In this document: positions 1 to 4,452 of the stretch, piece by piece
How the letters are laid out: each line of letters begins with the position of its first letter
Position numbering within the stretch: position 1 is the first letter of the stretch
Assembly (NCBI GenBank): GCA_013042895.1
Contig: JABDPD010000183.1
Coordinates: 1 to 5,342, forward strand
Reading direction: 5' to 3'
Length of the DNA stretch: 5,342 nt
From: Boseongicola sp.
GTDB taxonomy: Bacteria; Pseudomonadota; Alphaproteobacteria; Rhodobacterales; Rhodobacteraceae
Position numbers and translations under genes: made by a program
The notes under the pieces: generated by a model
The model's database searches: none
What the model was told of the DNA's origin: nothing
Seen by the model: the letters and a program-made list of their open reading frames with translations, nothing else

Positions 1-508
1 CTCGTGCAGCTTGCACATCGAGAAACACTGCGAAGAAAAACGAGACAAATCCGACAACCACAAGGATGCGGCTAGCGTGGGCTAGGGCGATACGGCGTTC
101 GATCCCTCCGGCTTCCGCACCGATTATCATCATGTCGTTCAAACCGCCTGGCGCCGAGGAAAAATAAGCGGTTACAGGGTCATAGCCGCCGACCTTGCGG
201 TACACCAAGAATGCAAGACCGAAGGCCAAAGCGACATAAACCGGCAAAACGGCGATGGTGAACAACCAGCTAGCAACGTTTCCGAAGATGATCGGCGAAA
301 ACCCGGATCCCAACATAACGCCCAGAACTGGCAGCAGTAATTTGCGCAGAATGATAGGGGCTTGCAAATTGGCACCAAGGACGGCGGCGAGTGTGACCAT
401 CAGGATTGGTCCGAGCATCCAAGGGAGGGGAATACCCAATCGGCTTGCCAAGATTGCCCCGACAAGGCCTATTGCAAGCCCAGTCGATTGCCGGAGAACA
501 GGTGTCAT
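1..508 (-). CDS. AbrB-family inner-membrane protein, N-terminal half (partial)
   Basis: Reading the minus strand from an ATG at 508 gives 169 residues without a stop before the window edge, so the C-terminal part is missing. The protein is very hydrophobic, with membrane stretches at about residues 9-22, 30-46, 56-70, 78-103 and 148-163. Two motifs identify the AbrB family (PF05145, often mislabelled 'ammonia monooxygenase'): SRLGIPLPWMLGP at 22-34, and SAPGGLNDM at 118-126 followed by an AEAGGIERR segment and a helix starting at about 142. Family members usually have about 350 residues in two repeated halves, and this is the first half. They are multi-pass inner-membrane proteins whose substrate is poorly defined. 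The start lies 13 nt after the stop of the upstream lipoprotein gene, with a weak GAAG-type ribosome site in the gap, so the two genes are probably co-transcribed. The family assignment is firm; any transport function is inference. Confidence 0.88.
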   Translation of the reverse strand, partial: MTPVLRQSTGLAIGLVGAILASRLGIPLPWMLGPILMVTLAAVLGANLQAPIILRKLLLPVLGVMLGSGFSPIIFGNVASWLFTIAVLPVYVALAFGLAFLVYRKVGGYDPVTAYFSSAPGGLNDMMIIGAEAGGIERRIALAHASRILVVVGFVSFFFAVFLDVQAAR

Positions 509-521
509 GAATATACTTCGC

Positions 522-986
522 TCAGCGGCGAGCGGACCTTGCGTTACTTGCGGCTATGACACGGATGCTAGAGATGGCTTCAAGTTCGATGTTCGACAGA
601 AAGGCCGCCGCTATCAATTCGCGCGATTGCTGGGTGGACACTCGAGTTGGTTGTTCAGGTGGGCGTGCCCGGAAAGAATACACAGCGACTCCGGTTCCGG
701 CTGCTGCGCCACCTTCGCGAACAAGTTGCGCATCATACCATCCTTGCATCGGCGGAAGACCCGTGGCTCGGATGATCACGCCTCCAGGAAGCCGTTCTAT
801 TACAAGGCCTTCGACACTTTGGACCAAGGGCCGGTCGTCGACAAACTGCGCAATGTCAACGTCATTCAATTGTTCTACGGGCTCTTCCTGAGAAAACCAG
901 TTGAAAGGATTGAGGCTAACGCCTGAGCCACAGCCACTGAGCGCGATCGCTGTGATGACTAAGAGAGTGGTCTTTGAATTGGTCAT
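522..986 (-). CDS. Conserved-type small lipoprotein of unknown function
   Basis: This encodes 154 residues. The N-terminus is a lipoprotein signal: a basic n-region (TNSK), a hydrophobic stretch at 7-15, and the lipobox LSGC at 16-19, so Cys19 should be lipidated and become residue 1 of the mature protein. The residue after it is Gly, which by the general +2 rule is compatible with sorting to the outer membrane. The mature part begins GSGVSLNPFNWF, then an acidic stretch (QEEPVEQLNDVD), a compact mixed domain with a GWYDAQLV segment at about 82-89, and a basic C-terminus ending SARR. I do not recognise a named domain. It is the first gene of a minus-strand unit with the AbrB-family gene 13 nt downstream and diverges from sufE. 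The ATG at 986 has a GGGGCG stretch about 8 nt upstream as a possible ribosome site. The gene is convincing from the lipobox; its function is unknown. Confidence 0.82.
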   Translation of the reverse strand: MTNSKTTLLVITAIALSGCGSGVSLNPFNWFSQEEPVEQLNDVDIAQFVDDRPLVQSVEGLVIERLPGGVIIRATGLPPMQGWYDAQLVREGGAAAGTGVAVYSFRARPPEQPTRVSTQQSRELIAAAFLSNIELEAISSIRVIAASNARSARR

Positions 987-1111
987 GCGATGCGCCCCGT
1001 TTCAACGCTGATGACCCCGTGCTATCGGAAAGAGGCGCACAAGAAAAGTCCGGGCGACTGGACCTTTGTCATTTCTCAACCTAGATCGAAAGCAGAAGGC
1101 ATGAGGGTATT
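987..1111. promoter_or_regulatory. Divergent intergenic region between lipoprotein gene and sufE
   Basis: These 125 bases separate two divergent starts and so should hold promoters for both. I found no convincing -35/-10 pair in either direction. The sufE ribosome site is GAGGG at 1103-1107, 4 nt before the ATG, with AGAAGG at 1094-1099 as an alternative. The stretch also holds an imperfect hairpin (listed separately). Its role as a promoter region is inferred from gene orientation. Confidence 0.5.
1045..1067. other. Imperfect hairpin in the divergent leader region
   Basis: The left arm AAAGTCC (1045-1051) can pair with GGACCTTT (1060-1067) if one C is bulged, giving a 7-bp stem around an 8-base loop. 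Read on the minus strand the stem is followed by TTTTCTT, which resembles a small intrinsic terminator or attenuator in the leader of the lipoprotein gene, about 60 nt before its start. Read on the plus strand it precedes sufE and is followed by the less T-rich TTTGTCATTT. A function is not shown. Confidence 0.25.
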
Positions 1112-1543
1112 ATGGCAACGGAAAGCTTTGAAGAGATCGCCGAGACGTTTGAGTTTCTGGAAGACTGGGAAGATCGCTATCGGCATGTGATTGATATGGG
1201 CAAGGCGATGCCCCCATTAGAGGAAGCGTTTCGTGTGCCTGCGACGAAGGTTGATGGTTGTGCCAGTCAAGTTTGGTTGTTGCCCGAGATTGAAGGAAGT
1301 GGACCTGAAGCGGCGTTTCATTTCCGGGGTGAGAGCGACGCGATGATTGTCCGTGGCTTGATCGCTGTTTTGCACGCACTTTATGACGGTTTGAAGGTGT
1401 CTGAGGTTCTTAAAGTAGATGCCGGCGGTGAGCTTGCCCGTCTTGGTTTGAACGACCATCTCTCTGCCCAGCGATCGAACGGCTTGCGAGCGATGATCCA
1501 AAGAATTCGTGACCTTGCAAACAAGGCTTCAAGCGAAGCGTGA
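1112..1543 (+). CDS. sufE: SufE family cysteine desulfuration protein
   Basis: This encodes 143 residues, close to the usual SufE length of about 140. SufE accepts persulfide sulfur from the cysteine desulfurase SufS and passes it to the SufBCD scaffold for iron-sulfur cluster assembly in the cytosol. The diagnostic site is VDGCASQVW at 47-55, with Cys50 as the sulfur-accepting residue (Cys51 in the E. coli protein). The N-terminal half has the family's pattern of an early acidic helix (FLEDWEDRYRHVIDMG, 15-30) followed by PPLEEAFRVPATKV. The middle shows the FRGESDAMIVRGLIAVL segment (71-87), and the C-terminus has LGLNDHLSAQRSNGL (111-125), both typical of SufE. No suf operon genes flank it, so it stands alone as it does in many genomes. 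It diverges from the lipoprotein gene and converges on the DUF1638 unit. Symbol and function are secure by motif. Confidence 0.96.
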   Translation: MATESFEEIAETFEFLEDWEDRYRHVIDMGKAMPPLEEAFRVPATKVDGCASQVWLLPEIEGSGPEAAFHFRGESDAMIVRGLIAVLHALYDGLKVSEVLKVDAGGELARLGLNDHLSAQRSNGLRAMIQRIRDLANKASSEA

Positions 1544-1845
1544 GGCTGATTGAGTGCCTTAATTTTGAGGCAGTAAATCAATCCGCCCATGAGAAGAAAG
1601 ACTTGGCAGAACAGCTCTATAGCAGTTGGTGCTGAGTTAATCTTTGGTCTTTGGATGAAGTGACCGTAGAGGGCGGCCAGAAGCTCATTGAAGGGCGGAG
1701 AGACGACCTCATGAGAGATCGTTGGTCGAGTTGAGGCCGTGTCAAACCACGGATCGACTGTGCCTGCTGATGCTGTTGTCGCGGTGAGGATCAGGCCGGC
1801 GAGAATCAGCGTATTTGCTCGTTTGGTGAATGATGACCATACCAT
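1381..1845 (-). CDS. Possible small secreted or membrane protein, antisense to the sufE 3' end
   Basis: This open frame of 154 residues starts at ATG 1845; a GTG six bases further up (1851) is also in frame but has no ribosome site, and the ATG has only GGTGA two bases away, which is weak. What favours a gene is its N-terminus: a basic n-region (TKR, 7-9), a hydrophobic core (LILAGLILTA, 13-22) and an ASA-G cleavage site after residue 27. A second hydrophobic helix lies at 76-93, followed by KIK. What argues against it is that the last third, from about residue 101, is read from the opposite strand of sufE, with a 163-nt overlap, and looks like non-coding tail (many Arg, Ser and Pro). It follows the DUF1638 gene by about 35 nt on the same strand and could be the last gene of that unit. 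I recognise no family. It may be a spurious frame, or a real small protein with a long convergent overlap. Confidence 0.35.
   Translation of the reverse strand: MVWSSFTKRANTLILAGLILTATTASAGTVDPWFDTASTRPTISHEVVSPPFNELLAALYGHFIQRPKINSAPTAIELFCQVFLLMGGLIYCLKIKALNQPHASLEALFARSRILWIIARKPFDRWAERWSFKPRRASSPPASTLRTSDTFKPS
1555..1572. terminator. Weak hairpin between convergent genes
   Basis: TGCCT at 1555-1559 pairs with AGGCA at 1568-1572, and the stem can extend by a T-G and an A-T pair to leave a 4-base loop. It begins 12 nt after the sufE stop, between converging transcription units, where a bidirectional terminator would be expected. Neither side has a proper T-run, so intrinsic termination would be inefficient. 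The function is inferred mainly from position. Confidence 0.25.
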
Positions 1846-1880
1846 GCTCACCGATTTGCACAGGGAGGGTTAAGGAGGAG

Positions 1881-2537
1881 TTAGGAAGGCTGCCGAAAGG
1901 TGTTCATAGCAGTCTCCAGATCCCCGTAGCCCGTAAAGCGACGCTCTAATGGCAGGCCAAGGCGCTCAGCGGCTTCCTTGGCCAGTTGCGTCAGGGCAGG
2001 GTCCTCGGTTTGGGCTTGGTAGACGAGCTTTTCGTAGTGTCCAAAGTAGGCGTCCCGAAGTTCGGGGTGACGGTCGAGGCCGAGAGGTTTCCACACGAAA
2101 GCGTCAAACTGCCGAACGAGAAAATCGGTGAGGTAGAAGGCTGTGAACTCGTCTTCCGAGCGTTCCACAAACCCTTCGGTGCCTTCGAAGAACGCATAAC
2201 AATGCGGGCCTGCGAGCATGGTGATGCCAAGCCGGTCGGCGGCGGTCGCTAGCTGTCCTCCGGTGCCGCAATCGGCATAGGCGAGGAAGATCTGATCGTA
2301 GGCCTCTCGAATGTCTTCAACGGCTTTTTCTACAGCAGGAACAATACGTTCTGGGTGGTTGTGAAGAATCGCCGGAAGGCATTTTAGGTCGATATGCTCG
2401 AACCCATTGCCACTGGTGACTGCCACGATCTCGCGTGCCAATGCCCCGCAGGCGAGCACGAGAACACGACCCTTTTGGGCCGCATCCAATCCGTTGTGTG
2501 TCAGTGTGTCGTCACTTGGGAGCGTGAGATCGGTCAT
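1881..2537 (-). CDS. DUF1638 family protein, corrinoid-protein partner
   Basis: This encodes 218 residues matching the DUF1638 family (PF07796), whose biochemical role I do not know to be established. From my knowledge of the family, such genes often sit beside corrinoid proteins and methyltransferases, and here the corrinoid gene is 43 nt upstream on the same strand. Family signatures in order are VLACGALAREIVAV (27-40), DLKCLPAILHNHPERIV (50-66), LAYADCGTGGQLA (85-97) and LAGPHCYAFFEG (108-119). They carry the repeatedly placed Cys30, Cys53, His59, Cys90, His112 and Cys113, which could bind a metal or other cofactor; that is inference. The first 22 residues or so are a polar extension before the domain. 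The ATG at 2537 is preceded by AAGG at a 7-nt spacing. There is no signal peptide or membrane helix, so it should be cytosolic. A role in maturing, loading or reactivating the corrinoid protein is a guess from context. Confidence 0.9.
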   Translation of the reverse strand: MTDLTLPSDDTLTHNGLDAAQKGRVLVLACGALAREIVAVTSGNGFEHIDLKCLPAILHNHPERIVPAVEKAVEDIREAYDQIFLAYADCGTGGQLATAADRLGITMLAGPHCYAFFEGTEGFVERSEDEFTAFYLTDFLVRQFDAFVWKPLGLDRHPELRDAYFGHYEKLVYQAQTEDPALTQLAKEAAERLGLPLERRFTGYGDLETAMNTFRQPS

Positions 2538-2580
2538 GGGAAAACCTTAGTTCCCAACCCGCAGCGCTGCAAACAGCGAC

Positions 2581-3285
2581 CTAGTTGGCCGCCATCTGGT
2601 TGTGCTTGCGTGCCATGTAGGATTTGGCCGTCTCGACCGCAACGGCGGCGTCGCGGCAATAGGCGTCCGCACCGATGGCTTTGCCAAACTCTTCGTTCAA
2701 CGGAGCGCCGCCCACGAGGACGATATAGTCGTCACGGATGCCTTGTGCGACCATCGTGTCGATAACGACCTTCATGTAAGGCATGGTTGTTGTCAGAAGG
2801 GCGGACATGCCAAGAATGTCGGGTTCTTCGCTGTCGATGGCTTCGAGATACGCTTCAACGGCGTTATTGATGCCAAGGTCGACTACTTCGAATCCGGCGC
2901 CTTCCATCATCATTGAAACAAGGTTCTTTCCAATGTCGTGGATGTCGCCCTTCACTGTGCCAATGACCATTTTGCCCATCCGAGGGGCGCCGGTTTCGGC
3001 AAGAAGTGGCTTCAAGATAGCCATGCCGCCCTTCATGGCGTTGGCCGCCAAAAGAACTTCTGGAACGAACAGAATGCCATCGCGGAAATCGTTGCCGACA
3101 ATAGTCATACCACCGACCAAAGCCTCAGTCAGAACACGATAGGGTTCCCAGCCTCGTTCGAGCAGGATGTTCACACCTTCTTCGATCTCTTCTTTCAGAC
3201 CGTCGTAGAGATCGTCGAACATCTGCAGCACTAGTTCGCTGTCATCCAGTTCGCTCAGTACGATATCGTCTTCTTCGTCCGACAT
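2581..3285 (-). CDS. B12-binding corrinoid protein (methyltransferase-cognate type)
   Basis: This encodes 234 residues from ATG 3285. A GTG at 3294 is in frame, but it overlaps the ribosome site GAGGAG (3294-3299), which lies 8 nt before the ATG and so fixes the start there. The protein is a methyl carrier: its cobalamin accepts a methyl group from one methyltransferase and gives it to another, usually with tetrahydrofolate as final acceptor in bacteria. The order is an acidic N-terminal tail (about 1-23), a helical cap domain (about 24-100, with ILLERGW, FRDGILFVPEVLLAANAM) and a Rossmann-type B12 domain. The latter shows GTVKGDIHDIGKNLV (109-123), where D114-x-H116-x-x-G119 is the B12 motif and His116 is the lower cobalt ligand, then SALLTTTM (161-168) and GGAP (192-195). 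It resembles MtaC/MtbC/MttC-type carriers and the B12 module of MetH. The substrate cannot be told because no methyltransferase is adjacent. The DUF1638 gene follows by 43 nt as an operon partner. Confidence 0.93.
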   Translation of the reverse strand: MSDEEDDIVLSELDDSELVLQMFDDLYDGLKEEIEEGVNILLERGWEPYRVLTEALVGGMTIVGNDFRDGILFVPEVLLAANAMKGGMAILKPLLAETGAPRMGKMVIGTVKGDIHDIGKNLVSMMMEGAGFEVVDLGINNAVEAYLEAIDSEEPDILGMSALLTTTMPYMKVVIDTMVAQGIRDDYIVLVGGAPLNEEFGKAIGADAYCRDAAVAVETAKSYMARKHNQMAAN

Positions 3286-3293
3286 TAGCGTCA

Positions 3294-3299
3294 CTCCTC
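3294..3299 (-). promoter_or_regulatory. Ribosome binding site that fixes the corrinoid protein start
   Basis: GAGGAG on the minus strand lies 8 nt before ATG 3285 and overlaps the alternative GTG at 3294-3292, which therefore cannot use it. This makes the 234-residue form the likely product. Confidence 0.75.
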
Positions 3300-3330
3300 G
3301 CCCAATTAGTCAGACTTAAGCCAATACAAG

Positions 3331-3356
3331 CAAACAATAAACGCCGGATTACGACG
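3331..3356 (-). terminator. Possible weak intrinsic terminator after the SGNH hydrolase gene
   Basis: On the minus strand, CGTCG, a 5-base loop (TAATC) and CGGCG form a short stem with one G-T pair, followed directly by TTTATTGTTT. It begins 5 nt after the hydrolase stop codon and would separate that gene from the corrinoid gene, whose start is 76 nt away from the hydrolase stop. The stem is short, so read-through is likely. I saw no convincing promoter for the corrinoid gene in this gap. Confidence 0.35.
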
Positions 3357-3361
3357 AAAAC

Positions 3362-4327
3362 TTAGACACTCGCGACCTTACGGCGCCTTGCGATGCCGCC
3401 AAGCAAGACCAAACCGCCAAATGCGAGGCCGAGGCTACCCGGAAGCGGGACCGGAGTGACAGCGGTCTGCACCATCCATGCGATCTCGGAATGCACGGTA
3501 TTTGTGGGGTGCAAACCGTCGAAGAAGAAGTAGGTGTTCGGATCTTCCAAGATGCCGCAAAAGAAGAACTCATTCTCTTCTGTTTCTGGATTATTCGGGG
3601 TAAGGCATGCGTCCGTGGTGTTGGTCAATCCAAGTGCGGCGGCGTTCGCGAAAATCTCATCTTGCGCAGCAACGATATCGAAAAACTGAACGTTTATTGG
3701 CGATCCCTGATAGGCAAGGACCGCATTTTCAAGTGCTGTATTGTAGCCGTCAACGAGGCTGAATACGAGTGGTTCGAGAGAGGTGCCGATCACGTCCGGC
3801 AAGTTGCTGAGTTTCGGGGCACTGAACACGAGGAAGTCGTCCAGTCCGGTCGCGGCAAGTTCGTTGATCCCGGCCGCGATACTGCCGATGGACTGAAAAA
3901 ACAGCGCGCCGATCTCTTCCTCGGTTGGCAGTGCGTCACCGATCAGCGATCGCAGGTCGTTGCCCCCGAAATTCACAGCGGTTAGTGGGTTGTCCCCGAG
4001 GGAGACGTCCGCATCGTAGTACTCGAGGCGTTGCGCGGTGAAGTCGGGATAGATGTCGTCGTTTGTGATCGCGGTCGCTCCGCCGTAGGCAAAATTCGTG
4101 CCCGAGTCGAAGTCAGCGCCGAGTGTTGCGGCCCATGTATCGCCGTTGGTGAACTGGCGAAGCGGATATAGGGACTGTGGTGGTTCAGTGCCGTTGGTTA
4201 ATTCAAACCGATTGCCCGGATCACTGAGGCTATCGCCAAATACTAAAAGATCCGTATACGGCCCGAGCGTGTCGGCGGACGCCGGAACGGCAAGTGAAAC
4301 GGCAAGCACCGAAAGAACGTATTTCAT
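3362..4327 (-). CDS. Secreted SGNH/GDSL hydrolase with VPLPA-CTERM-type sorting tail
   Basis: This encodes 321 residues. It is an esterase/lipase-type serine hydrolase meant for the cell surface. A signal peptide covers 1-18 (ending PASA, before Asp19). SGNH blocks follow in order: block I FGDSLSDPGN (30-39) with nucleophile Ser33; block II NFAYGGA (78-84) with an oxyanion Gly; block III GGND (121-124) with Asn123; block V FFDGLHPT (268-275) with Asp270 and His273 completing the triad. Cys241 and Cys257 may form a disulfide. The C-terminus is a tripartite sorting signal: VPLPG (293-297), a hydrophobic helix (299-312) and RRR (314-316). In proteobacteria such tails are handled by exosortases, which cut and re-anchor the protein; the exosortase is not in this window. 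The ATG at 4327 has a strong purine-rich ribosome site (GGAGGGG, 9 nt upstream). The substrate is unknown. All catalytic residues are present, so it should be active. Confidence 0.95.
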   Translation of the reverse strand: MKYVLSVLAVSLAVPASADTLGPYTDLLVFGDSLSDPGNRFELTNGTEPPQSLYPLRQFTNGDTWAATLGADFDSGTNFAYGGATAITNDDIYPDFTAQRLEYYDADVSLGDNPLTAVNFGGNDLRSLIGDALPTEEEIGALFFQSIGSIAAGINELAATGLDDFLVFSAPKLSNLPDVIGTSLEPLVFSLVDGYNTALENAVLAYQGSPINVQFFDIVAAQDEIFANAAALGLTNTTDACLTPNNPETEENEFFFCGILEDPNTYFFFDGLHPTNTVHSEIAWMVQTAVTPVPLPGSLGLAFGGLVLLGGIARRRKVASV

Positions 4328-4385
4328 CGTTAATTTCCCCTCCCCAGGAATATGGAAGTCTTAGACTCCAGTTGACGCTAAGGCA

Positions 4386-4401
4386 GGCAAGTGTGACCCC
4401 A
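4386..4401 (-). promoter_or_regulatory. Candidate sigma-54 (-24/-12) promoter for the SGNH hydrolase gene
   Basis: On the minus strand the sequence reads TGG, 8 bases, then TTGC, so the GG and GC doublets are exactly 10 bases apart as RpoN promoters require. The intermediate bases (GGTC) do not match the fuller consensus (CACG). A start about 12 nt downstream would give a leader of roughly 48 nt carrying the ribosome site, which fits well. Sigma-54 control of PEP-CTERM genes is known from other proteobacteria; applying it here is inference. Confidence 0.35.
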
Positions 4402-4402
4402 C

Positions 4403-4430
4403 GGAACTTTTTCAATATTGATTAAGTTCC
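4403..4430. repeat. 28-bp near-perfect palindrome in the divergent promoter region
   Basis: The arms GGAACTT (4403-4409) and AAGTTCC (4424-4430) flank an inner palindrome TCAATATTGA (4412-4421). Overall 24 of 28 positions are symmetric, with mismatches only at the two TT dinucleotides between arm and core. It lies 2 bp upstream of the -24 element of the candidate sigma-54 promoter and 22 bp before the radical SAM start. It is best read as an operator or activator site for a dimeric regulator acting on one or both divergent genes. A terminator reading on the plus strand (the stem is followed by TATTTTGTTC) is less likely, since no plus-strand gene ends here. Confidence 0.5.
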
Positions 4431-4452
4431 TATTTTGTTCTTAATTGGCGGA

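Noticed and set aside
255..926. A 223-codon open frame on the plus strand.
   Set aside because: It lies antisense to the AbrB-family and lipoprotein genes, both of which have clear family or lipobox signals; its product has no recognisable domain.
1872..1880. A perfect Shine-Dalgarno-like AAGGAGGAG on the plus strand.
   Set aside because: The only start after it, a GTG, is followed by a stop within about ten codons, and the area beyond is the 3' end of the DUF1638 gene on the other strand.
2602..3234. Three overlapping plus-strand open frames of about 100-120 codons.
   Set aside because: All are antisense to the corrinoid protein gene and show no domain or plausible ribosome site.
3292..3294. 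GTG as an alternative start for the corrinoid protein.
   Set aside because: It overlaps the GAGGAG ribosome site that is well spaced for the ATG at 3285.
3300..3340. TTGCTT-N17-ACTAAT on the minus strand as a promoter for the corrinoid gene.
   Set aside because: Both boxes match poorly, and the start of transcription would fall on the ribosome site itself.
3491..3985. A 164-codon open frame on the plus strand.
   Set aside because: It is antisense to the SGNH hydrolase, whose catalytic blocks are all on the minus strand.
4408..4436. TATTTT (4431-4436) as a -10 box for the radical SAM gene.
   Set aside because: The -35 at the right spacing (TTTTTC) is a poor match, and the leader would be only about 10 nt.
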